Shown piece by piece: positions 34,686 through 44,880 of a DNA stretch of 64,000 bases (position 1 is its first letter; each line of letters begins with the position of its first letter). Both the position numbers and the translations under genes were made by a program. Origin of the DNA: Blasia pusilla (Eukaryota; Marchantiophyta; Marchantiopsida; Blasiales); NCBI GenBank assembly GCA_050084515.1, contig CM114274.1, positions 16,554,001 to 16,618,000 of the forward strand, read 5' to 3'. Under the pieces are notes generated by a model. That model saw only the letters and a program-made list of their open reading frames with translations. It did not search any database and was not told where the DNA came from.

Positions 34686-36256
34686 CTCATAGGTGTAGTG
34701 ATTGAGTGACCGCTAAGACAGATGGTGACCTTAGCAGAATTTAGCAGTGCCATCACTTGGCCTAGTGATTTGATTGAGGGACATGTCCATGCAGAGGATA
34801 CTCCCGTTCCTAACATTTCTATGGAGAGGAGTGTCATGGTAGCTGCATGAGTCCGTGGAGGAGCGGTGCTGCTTTGGGGCTCGACTGAGGAGCTTTGACG
34901 CTTAGCCATTGAGCATGTGCAGACCGCGTGGAGCAAGACGTTTGCACTAGAGTGTGACGGGTCAGAGGAATCCCAAGTAGGCAAGAGTGATGCTATGACT
35001 CATTTGGACACCACCCCGATTGTGTGGTGCATCCCAGAGGAGGATATTCGGGTGTTGGATCTCTTTGGAGGGATGAGCACTAGGTTAGCTGCTGTTTTGC
35101 AGGCTGGAGTGCGCGTGCAACACTACCTGTATGTGGAGATTGATGATGTTGCGAGACGCGCTTCACTTCACCATGTGGTGCAATTACGCCTTTATTTTCC
35201 CGACTTTTTGTGTCTGCCATTCAGGGTTACCAAAGTTCCCTACTGAGGGACATTTCATTGTTGGGGGTGCAGGACTTGGAGTGGGTAGGGACCATAGACT
35301 TGGTCATTGCTGGTTGGCCATGTTAGGGCTAATCAAATGCTAGACCGGGTAGCGGATTAGCTGACTCTTGGTCATGGTTATTTTGGGAGATGATGGGGAT
35401 CTTGCGACACTTGCAGGAGCATTAGTCTCGTCCTCCAGCATACATTCTAGAGAATGTACCGATTTTGGGCGATTTGAGGTCCCGTGTGGTGACAAGTGCA
35501 CATCAAGTGCGTGCATGGAACGGCCCGACAGTTATGTTGGATGGGGCGAGTGTAGGTTCAGGAGCACATCGCCCGCGTCTTTGGTGGACCAACTTGGTAC
35601 CACGCGAGGTATTGCGAAGGACATTTGCGAGAGTGGAGCGCCCCTCCAATTTGTTGGTGGATTCTTTATTCAATCCGGACCATCGATCATAGGCAGTAAG
35701 GCTAGATGATCGACTGTCGTTCACTGTTGTCAATAGGATTGGCATGCCACGGGCAACATTTCCCACATTGGTGAGTTTTTCCGCTTCCTATGGATTCAAG
35801 GAGGCCGGACCTGGCTTGGTTTGGAAGGACCAAGTACAAAGGTTGGTGGAGCCCAACGCCGACGAGCGAGAGCAAGCAATGGGATTCCCCACAGGAGTGA
35901 CGGTAGTATTGTCACTATTAGAGGCATCACGACGTCATGTCTTGGGTCAAGCGATGGACCTGAATTGCTTGACATGGATCTTCAACTTAGGAGTAGTTGA
36001 GCATCGTCGTTTGAGGATGCGACATATCACAATTGTTGGGTTGGTGAGGCCCATGCCTATCGAGACGGTTGAGGCAGTGGTTAGGGGCGAGACCCGAGGA
36101 GATCGACACACCAGGGGTGATTGGAAGAGACTCCCTTGGACTTCTTGGGATGTTTTGCAAGTACGCCAGGATATGATAACCACAGCATTGAGCGTGGTTT
36201 TGAGTACTGCACATGGAGATGAGAGTTCTATTATCCCAGACGGGGTTGCACCATAG
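34686..36256 (+). pseudogene. DNMT3-like cytosine-5 DNA methyltransferase of element A
   Basis: Catalytic motifs lie in the ordinary order I-IV-VI-VIII-X, so this is not the permuted DRM type: motif I VLDLFGG (35052-35072), motif IV PC followed by a codon now TAG (35318-35326), motif VI ENVP (35450-35461), motif VIII HRPRLWWTN (35567-35593), the ERE-x-AMGFPTG block (~35864-35900) and motif X VLGQAMDLNCL (~35936-35970). The NARPG after motif IV, the HR-x-R-x-W-x-N form of motif VIII and the GFP...R-x-LG end are typical of DNMT3. The reading needs one frameshift at a T5 run near 35204 and passes stops at 35324, 35330, 35423 and 35690 (TAG, TAA, TAG, TAG). At three of them Gln (CAG or CAA) suits the context. 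The gene lies between protease and RT, inside the polyprotein order. It would methylate cytosines in DNA, perhaps the element's own copies. This copy is dead. Confidence 0.85.
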
Positions 36257-36744
36257 CAACCACCGACATCCGCGCCGAAGAGTCCTATCGTAGTCACGAT
36301 GGAGACTTGGGAGCCAGATATGGGCCCTAAGTTGACAAGAGGAGAGTAGCGTCGGATACACCAGTTCCTTAGGAGTTATAGGAGTTGTTTTGCATTTAGT
36401 ATGCATGATTTGGGTACGCTGAAGGGTCCAGGGATCCGCATTGAGTTGTCGAGTGACATGCCAATCTTCCAACGACCCTACAGGTACAATGACATGAAGA
36501 GGTTTCTAATTCAGAGTAGGAGCCAAGACTAGTGGAGATGTTGCATGGAGAGTATCCATCTGCCGCTATCATGCCCGCCAAGAAGGATGTGCATGGCAAT
36601 TGGACGGATAGGCAGATGTGTGGAGATTACCAACCTATCAATCGGCGGACGAAGTCCAATAGGTATGCCATGCCCACTCTTGAGGACATCTTTGATACGA
36701 TTGGGCATGCAAAGGTCTTCAGTTCATTGTATTTGTGAGGTGTG
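36257..36744 (+). pseudogene. Reverse transcriptase N-terminal part of element A
   Basis: From TWEPDMGPKLTRGE (~36303) through FLRSYRSCFAFSMHDLGTLKGPG and MLHGEYPSAAIMPAKKDVHGNW to AMPTLEDIFDTIGHAKVFSSL (~36730). These are the pre-RT and first RT blocks of Ty3/gypsy. Sequence equivalent to B's DLQDGYH through YVDD to the end of the RT core (about 400 bases) is missing, so no catalytic Asp pair remains. Confidence 0.85.
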
Positions 36745-37231
36745 CAACAAAAAAAAGGTAGAGGCTATTTCACACATTCCACGCCCTATAGATGTGAGTC
36801 GAGTTCGTGCATTCATGGGATTGGCGAACTTCTATCGACAGTACGTCAAGGGTTTCACTTTGATTGCGAACCCACTAACCTTGCTGACCAAGGTGGATCA
36901 AGAGTGGCACTGGGACGATGAGCTAGAGAGAGCATTTCAGATGCTCAAAGACAGATTGACGTCCACGCCCATATTAAGGAGATCCATCAGGGGGCGTCCT
37001 TTCCAATTGCATACCGATTGGAGCATGTTTGGGGTTGGAGCCTTGCTCACCCAACATGAAGATGATGGTAGAGAGTTCTTGGTGGCTTACGCTAGTCGCT
37101 CGAACAACGCTGCAGAGGCAAAGTATAGCTCGTATGAGGGTGAGTGCTTGACTGCAATGTGGGCTGTCACAGATTTCAGATGTTATCTATTCGGCAACCC
37201 CTTAACCATCATTACTGATCATCAACAATAG
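36745..37231 (+). pseudogene. RT thumb / RNase H of element A
   Basis: The frame resumes at IPRPIDVSRVRAFMGLANFYR (~36775), the start of the connection/RNase H of gypsy elements. It continues through HTDWSMFGVGALLTQHEDDG, VAYASRSNNAAEAKYSSYEGECL and IITDHQ (~37230). The RNase H is of the short integrated type with D and E active-site residues present in HTDWS and YEGECL. It ends at a stop where the sequence jumps into integrase. Confidence 0.85.
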
Positions 37232-37300
37232 GTACAGAGTTCTGCATGGAGTTTCAGACCTTGTGTGATCAGACATTGATCGACCATCGCACCTATAACG
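37232..37300 (+). pseudogene. Integrase core remnant of element A
   Basis: About 65 bases encode TEFCMEF and CDQTLIDHRT, matching the segment just after the second catalytic Asp in B. Both flanks are deletion junctions; RNase H and integrase share TDH at the left one. Confidence 0.75.
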
Positions 37301-37624
37301 TTGGATGTGACTACAGGGCGCACCATCTTGAGAGTGCGTGAGGTTTTGCCATCCAGTGTTCTCTTATTGGAGGGACGCGATGGTATGGTTTGGAAGGACC
37401 ATGTGCGTAACTGTGCGCCATGTCATCATCAAAAAATTGAGGGTACACTTGATCCGAGCTTAGCAATAGTTCCTGTAGGCTTGCGATATATGTTGTGTGA
37501 TTTCGCCTGTGGTGCAGCCATTATGGTAGTCTGTGATGGATGTTTGAGAGGATGGCATATGGCATGTTTGAAACCACCTCTCACTAGGGTTCAAGGACGA
37601 TGGGTGTGTCCCAAATATACATAG
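37301..37624 (+). pseudogene. Integrase C-terminal region with PHD finger, element A
   Basis: The 107-residue frame starts with the integrase tail (TILRVREVLPSSVLLLEGRDG, KDHVRNCAPCH) and ends with a PHD-type zinc finger (37486-37621): C-DFAC..., VVCDGC, GWHMACLKPPL, GRWVCPKYT stop. PHD fingers read histone H3 tails. Here the finger sits where chromodomains sit in chromoviruses, suggesting a targeting role. The first Cys of the C4HC3 set is Tyr in this copy and the last is also replaced (CPKY). B keeps the N-terminal CMLC. The stop is at 37622-37624. Confidence 0.8.
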
Positions 37625-37790
37625 AGTAGGTGATTGTACATTCCGACTTGTGTTTGTGACATGGATGACAAGAAGGCGACTAACGATGGGGCCACATGAG
37701 CACCCGGCCTTCTTGCTCTTAGCGTCATGGTAGGTAGGAATAGATGGCTATATGGAGTTAGAGGGACCTAACCACCAGCTAGGGGGGCGA
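37625..37790 (+). other. 3' untranslated region of element A with polypurine tract
   Basis: It ends in AGGGGGGCGA just before TTGGAGATAT (37791), the expected position of a polypurine tract. Confidence 0.5.
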
Positions 37791-37903
37791 TTGGAGATAT
37801 TTGTTGTTTGGATGCCATGAGTTAGCATGGGATCGTGCGTGTTTGTGTGTGTGTTCAATGACAACGATGTATATTGTGTAGCGATGTGTATGGGCACGAC
37901 AGT
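37791..37903 (+). repeat. Segment Q, copy 1, between purine tract and LTR copy 2
   Basis: A ~110-base segment beginning TTGGAGATATTTG and ending GGGCACGACAG. It recurs at 38422-38548 and, inverted, at 63511-63586. It could be the true start of the LTR, missing from copy 1, or a separate repeat. Confidence 0.7.
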
Positions 37904-38421
37904 TGTCACATCTTTTCAGATAGATCGGTGAGATCCAATAGAGCGCCTTTGTGAGTAGTGGAGGACACGCTCGGTCGATTGAGGATGACCTGTTGAGGCC
38001 TCGAGAAACTTGAGAGAGCAGGTTTTCCCTTCGTTTCGACTCATTTGGAGCCATATTGAGAAACTTACTATTTTGGCATGTACTATTTTGAATATATGAT
38101 AGACTTTCTATTTTTGGTAAGTGACCCTTGACCTCCTACATCAGGTCAAGAGCCAAGGAAGTGACTTCGGAGCATAGGTTACCATGGAGAGAGCTTGGGA
38201 GAAGGGAGGGGTATACCTCAAGGAAAGAGAGCTTGAGAGCTCATTCTCTCTTTTTTTGAACCTCTTGGCATGAGGCGGCGGAGCTATGGTCTTGCTTGTC
38301 TTGTGTGTGTAACCCAAGCCTCTCATTAGGAAAGTGGGTTTGGTTTGACATTGAGAGAGACATGTGAGAGTGCACACATGTGAGAACTATGGTGTTGTGA
38401 GAGAGATTGGATCTTATTTTA
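37904..38421 (+). repeat. LTR copy 2 (3' side of element A)
   Basis: Aligns with 29874-30392 throughout with scattered substitutions and a few one- to three-base indels. It starts TGTCACATCTTTT and ends CTTATTTTA. Confidence 0.8.
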
Positions 38422-38548
38422 TTGGAGATATTTTGGTACTTTTTGTCTCGTTGTTTGGATGTCATGAGTTAGCATGGGATCGTGCGTGTTTGTATATGTG
38501 TTTGGTGACAGCCATGTATGTTGTGTAGCAATGTCTATGGGCATGACA
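38422..38548 (+). repeat. Segment Q, copy 2
   Basis: The same segment as 37791-37903 with a ~15-base insertion near its start, directly after LTR copy 2. A Q-LTR-Q arrangement suggests two LTRs in tandem, the second cut short. Confidence 0.65.
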
Positions 38549-38982
38549 AAGGATTTTTGAATTCTCAATATCCACTTCTCTCAGTACTGTTAATCTTATC
38601 CGCCCCCTTGTATGAGGAGAAGCCTAGATTGATGGTTTTGACTTAGACGTCGAAGGAGTCATAATAATATAACGTAGATGGTTTATGGAGTAGTGTTACT
38701 AGGATTATCTAACCCTATATTGCATCAGGGTGTAGGGCACCTTGATGCAAAATTTTTCTATTAATAGAAACAAATAAAAATAGGTGAAAAACCTTAGTTT
38801 CTCGAGTAGTGAAAATAGTCGGGAGCCGCAACAATGGCGCATTCTCGTATGTCGAGTTATCTCCATGTTCAAGTTCCATCAAAGCTCTTGTGTGAGCACA
38901 CGGACGGACTAGGCCACTTTGTCTCTCCAAGTTTTGAAAAATATTTCAATGATTTTGTCACTTTTTGTTTTCTCACAAGGAG
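38549..38982. other. No recognisable gene
   Basis: Nothing recognisable between segment Q and the inverted duplication. Confidence 0.4.
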
Positions 38983-39365
38983 ATTGGTTTGGAGCCCATC
39001 TTCAGATATCACGCTTTGAGAGTGTGATATTTGCAGATGGGCGGGTATCGTGAGCCGATGAGGAAAAGTTCCGTACCGACATATGTTTCCCAACATGGAC
39101 CAAGGTTGGCTTGTTGGATGTGTGGTGAGTCACATAGGCGGAGGGACTGCCCACAACATGGGAGAGGGCCACGGGCGGCTCCAATTGCTCGTGATATCTG
39201 AAGATGGGCTCCAAACCAAATCCTAAATTCCCGTGGCCCTCTCCCATGTTGTGGGCAGTCCCTCTGCCTATGTGACTCACCACATGTCCATTAAGCCAAC
39301 CCTGGTCCATGTTGGGAAACATATGTCGGTACGGACCGTTTCCTCATCGGCTCACGATACCCGCC
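38983..39365. repeat. Interlocked inverted duplications of a gag knuckle region
   Basis: Arm b (39043-39176, + strand) and b' (39225-39365, - strand) are ~135-base near-perfect reverse complements. Each encodes the same Cys-His knuckle region (CWMCGESHRRRDC on the plus strand; b' has lost its first Cys). A second pair, a (38983-39013) and a' (39190-39220), is also inverted. The order is a-b-a'-b', so the two inversions interlock and do not nest. Confidence 0.75.
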
Positions 39366-40860
39366 CTTCTCTCTAGGCCCACTGGCCCGCTCCCGTGGTA
39401 CTGGTGCATGTTGGGGCATGTGTGGGTCTACTCCTACTCATCGACCCGTCGAATCTTGCAAAAATCCCGTAGTCACCACCTGCTCCCCACTCATATTGAG
39501 CTCTACCCGCTCAGGCAACTCGAAGATCACCTTCAGTGTGGGCTTTGCCGTGTGAAGCAACATCGCATCCCAAACTCTCCTCCGTAGCTTCTCATCCAGC
39601 ATCCCGTATCAATACTACACTGACTACACCTCAATTACCCCAGATGTGGCAACGATCAACCATCGCATGCATGTGAACGCCTCCCTCAAACTCTCACTTG
39701 ATCTCCGCTGAAAATCCTGTAGACTCTTTAACTTGTCGATCGGCACGCCCTGGTAGCTCCTCCCCAATTTTCGGAAGAACTCTACTGTAGGAGTGAAACT
39801 CGGTGGTCCTCTACCACAAGAGGTCTTTGCCAGCTCATCACTCTCACTGCCATTCTCTCCATCTAGTCCCCAGGCTGATGGTGTAGGTCGCTCCGCCCTC
39901 ACTATCCCATCATACGCCTTGCAACCACTAGTGGATACATACCGTGGAGCCCAATACACCCTCCAACCATCGATCTCTACAGAGTATAGACTTTGGAACT
40001 CCATGTAATCATCCATCGGCGGATCCTCCAAGTGTTAGAACAATCCCTTCCATGCCATAAAAGGGCTGAACCTCGTAGGGTTCCGTATCTTCTAGAAGTC
40101 GCATCACATATCGATTTCTTGGATGAAGTCATCTAAATCTATGGTGCCTACTACACCCGAGAAACAACGCATGCTCCGGTGGCCCATGTCGTCAATCTCT
40201 CTCCACGTATCATCTTCCCCGTCTGTGATCTTGTCACCAGACCCGCTGTCTAGTGATGACGATCCAACCATATGGATGGGAGTGGGGGTGGTTCCTCACT
40301 CGAAAATCTCACACCACTCCGCGTCACTCCACTACCACTTCTCGTACTACTCCTTTCTTCCGAACCCTGGAAGAAAGTCGTGATGACAACCCTATCTCAC
40401 CTGCTCAAGCACTCAGACTTACCGAGAGTCCCCCACAATCCTCACTAGCTCACCTACACTGATGCCAATCCCGTGATGACACATCCGGCCTCACATACAC
40501 TCAACACTCAGGCTCATCCTGAGCCTCCCAACTAACTCACCTAAACTATTGACACTCTCGGGTCATACTCGCAACCCCTACTCGGCCATCACCGTATATC
40601 CACCAACATGCTACACATAAAAGGAGTCTACACTCATCACCATCGCTACATCCATCTAGCACCAACTACTACCCGATACCCAACACCCTAAATGACACAA
40701 GACAAGTGCGGGAAAAGGTACCCTTGAATGTATCGATAACCTGATCACGCCCTCCAACCTACTGCACCGTCAACACTCACTCCTCCATGTAATGCGGCAA
40801 CCTCCGCAGCACAACACTCTCCTCGACTAGCACGTCGAACCTCCCGTCATCGGATGCGGA
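39225..40860 (-). mobile_element. Ty3/gypsy element C, divergent gag and leader
   Basis: The minus strand carries a leader (about 40860-40400), a gag (40400-39600) and the knuckle region (b', 39365-39225). The gag is clearly related to A and B but more diverged. After the knuckle it runs into the inverted duplication; no protease, methyltransferase or RT is present. Confidence 0.7.
39480..40400 (-). pseudogene. gag of element C
   Basis: Blocks matching A and B are SGVVGTIDLDDFI (~40160), FSPFMAWKG (~40060), LGRSYQGVPIDKLKSLQDFQ (~39760-39700) and SLREAFTCMRWLI (~39690-39650). The longest clean frame is 39624-40031 (135 residues). Stops and a frameshift separate the blocks. The residues between differ widely from A and B, so C belongs to another subfamily. 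Confidence 0.75.
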
Positions 40861-40864
40861 CTAC

Positions 40865-41175
40865 TCATTGGTATCAATATGTGTGTTTCCATCACAACTC
40901 TCGCAAATCCCAACCACGTGTTGTGCGCATACACATAAATACCCATCACACACTAGCATAGTGGCTGCACCACGGGCGGAACCACACAACATACACCGCA
41001 AGCCTATAGGAACTATTGCTAAGCTCGGATCAACTGTACCGTCAATGTTCGGAAGATGACATGGCGCACAGTTATGCACATGGTCCTTCCAAACCATACC
41101 ATCGCGTCCCTCCAATAAGAGAACACTAGATGGAAAAACCTCACGCACTCTCAAGATGGTGCACCCTACAGTCAC
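40865..41175 (-). pseudogene. Integrase C-terminal tail and partial PHD finger, element B
   Basis: TILRVREVFPSSVLLLEGRDG, KDHVHNCAPCH and CMLCGSARGAATMLVCDG match element A. The first two Cys of the PHD finger (CMLC) are present, then the sequence departs after VCDGY and ends in an unrelated tail and stop near 40861. The C-terminal half of the finger is missing. Confidence 0.75.
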
Positions 41176-42190
41176 ATCAACGTCGTGGGTGCCGTCTGTT
41201 GTAAGTAGACATAGTCTCCCTGATGAAACCTCCGGATAGTAGGTCGATAACCACCTCCCCGAATAGTTGCATACCTCCACGTATCCCGATGTTGCGTAAT
41301 CGCCAAGTTCTCAAATGCCATGGGCATCACTCTCCGAAATAACTCAGCCCTCTCAAAACATGCTCGCATCCATACATCAGGGTCGTCAAGGTTCAACACC
41401 TCACCAGTATCTTGACAAATGGCCGCTCGTAAATCTGCCTCTTGACCATAAAGCAACAAGTACGGTGAGAAAGACGCTAAGGATGCTTGCCTGCTGAATC
41501 TGTATCCTATCGCCAACCATGGCACCTGAAGGTCCCAATATCCTAGGTGACCTCTCTGCAATCCATACTTGCGCAGTCCTCTCTTCACCGTCTGCACAAC
41601 CCGCTCCGCTGGTCCATCTGCCTCAGGATGATCTCGCGAAGTAGTGCGGTGGTCGATCACTGCTTGATCACACAAGGCATGAAACTCCTCGCAGACTCTG
41701 TATTATGGTCTGTCAACACCTCAGCTGGTGCGCCGTAATGACTCAACACTCGATCTAGGAAGGCATACGCAACTCCCTTGCTCGCTTTGTCAGAAAATGC
41801 AACCAACTCTATCCACTTCGAGAAGTGCTCAACCTTCACCAACACATAACGACTATGGCGCTCTGTCAAAGGCAAAGGTCCTACAAAATCTAAACTCCAT
41901 CTATAACCTAAATCCATGATCTGAAGTGGATGCAACTATGGAGTTGGAGCATTGAACGATGCTCGGACTCGATCACACACCATGCATCTCGTAACAAACT
42001 ACTGAACATCAATCTGCATGCCTCGCCACCAATACTGAATTTGGAGCAAGTTGTACGTCCGCTTCACTCCAAAATGACCCAACTCCTCGTGGGCATGATG
42101 CACCAAACGTGCTCTCTACGAAGGATAAGGCACTACACGCACTCTACCATCCTTCCAGACTCGCAACACACGTGTGCCCTCTAACCGAAA
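41172..42190 (-). pseudogene. Integrase of element B
   Basis: Order on the minus strand: HHCC zinc finger (LVHHAHEELGHFG ... CMVCDRVR, ~42115-41970), first catalytic Asp in WSLDFVGPLPL (codon 41888-41890), second Asp in VLTDHNTE (41708-41710; the usual Gly of D-x-GTE is Asn), Glu in GPAERVV (41604-41606). Asp to Glu spacing is 35 residues after one frame change near 41660. Then come VPWLAIGYRFSRQASLASFSP and a GDYVYL motif (~41200). This is a complete Ty3/gypsy DDE integrase outline, broken by a few stops. Confidence 0.85.
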
Positions 42191-43930
42191 AGTCTGGCTC
42201 ATTGTAGGATTCGATCTCGCTCTCTAGAACCCACTATGCTTGCAACACTGCTAGTACGTTGGTACTCCAAGACCACTCCATTGTCGTGAATGTCTTGGCC
42301 ACCTGTCGTCTCCTCAACGGCCTCTGGATCTAAGGACTCTCCATCAGACCTCGCCATCAAAGTCTCCGCAATCTGGCTCTCCATAGCCAACAAGCCCAAA
42401 TAGGCTGACGCATGCCATTCTAGCACCAACTCCTCATCACTCTCACCATGCCAACGAGCTCCAGTCGTATCTCACTCATTCGGGCATGGGTTACAGCTCA
42501 AACCCTCTGCTTCCTGGTTGAGCGTCCCAGGTCTATGCACCACCTGGAAGTCATACTCCTGCAACAAAAGAGCCCATCTCGCAAGCTTTCCTGTAAGCTT
42601 GTCGGACTCCATCAACCACTTAAGTGGTTGATGATCAATAATGATTGTAGAGGGATTTTCGAATAGATAACATCTAAAATATGCGACAGCCCACATTGCA
42701 GCCAAGCACTCACCCTCATACGAGCTATACTTTGCCTCTGTAGCGCTGTTCGAGCGACTTGCATAAGCCACCACAAACTCTCTACCATCATTGTCATGTT
42801 GGGTGAGCACGGCTCCAAGCCCCAATATGCTCCAATTGGTATGCAACTGGAAAGCACGACCCTTGATTGGTCTCCTCAATATGGGCGTGGACGTCAATCT
42901 GTCTTTGAGCATATGAAATGATCTCTCTTGCTCATCCCCCTAGTGCCACTCTTGATCCACCTTGGTCATCAAGGTTAGCGGCTTTGCAATCGAACATAAA
43001 CCCTTGATGTATCGCCGATAGAAGTTTGCCAACCCCATGAATGCACGAACTCAACTCACATCTGTAGGGCGTGGAATGCGAGAAATAGCCTCTTCCTTCG
43101 TCTGTTGCACACCAAGGCCCCTAGGGTATATCATATGACCCAAGTACTCAATCTGATTGTAGAAGAACTTGCACTTGCCTAGATGTAGCTCTAGCCCATG
43201 TAACTGCAATCGTCAAAATACCTCCTCTAGATGTCGCTCATGCTCCTCAACCGTGGCGCTAAAGACTACAATGTCATCAACATAACACCTAGCAAAATCC
43301 AGACCTTCCAAGATCCTATCCATGACCCTCTGAAACTCAATCGGGGCGTTCTTTAACCCAAATGGTAAGAACCGCCATTGGTACAAACAAATCTTCCCTT
43401 GAGGATCGATGCCCCAAAATGCCGTCGTCTGCCTGTCCTCCAATCTGATAGGTAGTTGATGGTATCCGTCTTGCAAATCCAATGAACTGAAGACCTTTGC
43501 ATACCCAATCGCATCAAAGATCTCCTCACGGGTGGAGATGGCATACCTATCATCCTTTGTCTGCCAATGGATAGGTAGGTAATCTCCACACATTTGCCTA
43601 TTCGTCCAGTTGCCATGCACATCCTTCTTGGTGGGCATGATAGTGGCAGATGCATACTCTCCATGCAACATCTGCACTAGTCGTGCTCCAACCAAGTCCT
43701 GGCTCCTACTCTAAATCAAAACCCTCTCTATGTCATTGTACCTGTAGGGTCGTCGGAAAATTGGCATGTCACTCGACAAGTCAATGCGGATCCCTGGACC
43801 CTTCAATGTATCCAAATCATGCATACTAAATGCAAAATAGCTCCTATAACTCCTAAGGAACTGGTGTATCCGACGCCGCTCTCCTCCTGTCAACTTAGGG
43901 CCCATATATGACTCCCAGGTCTCCATCGTG
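42191..43930 (-). pseudogene. Reverse transcriptase and RNase H of element B
   Basis: The pre-RT part (METWESYMGPKLTGGERRRIHQ) starts at 43926. RT reads MLHGEYASATIMPTKKDVHGNW, DLQDGYHQLPI, FGLKNAPIEFQRVMDRIL and the catalytic YVDD (43273-43284). Connection and RNase H follow (SRIPRPTDVS, HTNWSILGLGAVLTQHDNDG, SSYEGECLAAMWAV, WALLLQEYDFQVVHRPG) to ~42475. The first RNase H Asp (HTDWS in A) is Asn here. A ~280-base linker with no known domain precedes the integrase. Several stops, one at LEEVF near 43215. Confidence 0.85.
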
Positions 43931-44127
43931 ACTACGATAAGACTCTCCGGCGCGGATGTCGGTGGTTGCTATGGTGCAACCCCGTCTCGGACAATAGAAC
44001 TCTCATCTCCATGTGCAGTACCCAGAACCACGCTCGATGTTGTGACTATCATCTCCTGGCGTACCTGCAAAACATCCCAAGAAGTCCAAGGTTGTCTCCA
44101 CTGATGACCCTTGGTCTGTCAATCTCC

Positions 44128-44880
44128 TCAGGTCTCGCCCCTAGCCACTACCTCAACCCTCTCGGTAGGCATAGGGCTTACCAACGCAACAACCGTGATC
44201 TGTCGCATCCTCAAACGACATTGCTCAGCTACTCCTAAGATGAAAATCCATGTCAAGCAGTTCAAGTCCATCGTCTGACCCAAGACATGACGTCGTGATG
44301 CCTTTGATAGTGACGGTACTACCGTCACTCCTCTGGTGAATCCCATCGCTCGCTCTCGCTCATCGGCGTTGGGCTCCACCAACCTCGGTAGGGACCTCTA
44401 GTATCCCTAAATGGCGGACGCAGACAACAAGTCGGGAAAACGGAGGCTTAACAATGCCATATGGTGAAGTGAAGCGCGCCTCATCAATCTCCACATACAG
44501 GTACTCCTGCACGCGAATTCCAACGTGCAAAACAATAGCTAACCCAGTGTTGATCCCTCCAAAGAGATCCAACACCCGAATACCCTTCTCTGGGATGCAC
44601 CACACAATCGAGGTGGTCTCCAAAGGGGTCATAGCTACACTCTACACTCCTGCCTACCTGGGGTTCCTCTGACACGTCACACTCTAGTGCAAATGTCTCG
44701 CACCACGCAGCTAAGCTTCGAAGCTCCTCAATCAAGCCCCAAAGTGGCACCTCTCCTCCACAAACTGATGCGACTACCATGACACTCCTCTCCATACAAA
44801 TGTCAAGAACGGGAGGATCCTCTGCATGGACATGTCCCTCAATCAAATCACTAGGCCAAGTGATGGCACTACTAAATGAT
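44128..44880 (-). pseudogene. Methyltransferase of element B with internal deletion
   Basis: Motif I VLDLFGG (44555-44569) and the segment after it match element A, as does the end (PNADERERAMGF, VLGQTMDLNCLTWIF, ~44355-44230). Sequence equivalent to A 35250-35840, with motifs IV, VI and VIII, is absent, with the junction near 44390-44400. The copy therefore lacks the catalytic Cys and Glu. Confidence 0.85.

Larger units (their letters stand above)
29874..38421 (+). mobile_element. Ty3/gypsy element A with DNMT3-like methyltransferase and PHD finger
   Basis: Two ~518-base LTR copies bound an internal region coding, in order, for gag, protease, cytosine methyltransferase, reverse transcriptase, RNase H, an integrase remnant and a PHD finger. 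Compared with element B, A lacks the RT catalytic core (junction ~36738-36745), the integrase N-terminus and most of its core (junctions near 37230 and 37297). It carries a tandem duplication in gag and many stops. It cannot move by itself. I could not identify a tRNA primer site after the left LTR or a target-site duplication. Confidence 0.85.

Noticed and set aside
35047-35970. DRM-type plant methyltransferase or CMT
   Set aside because: Motif I precedes IV, VI, VIII and X, whereas DRM has the permuted order. No chromodomain lies between motifs as in CMT.
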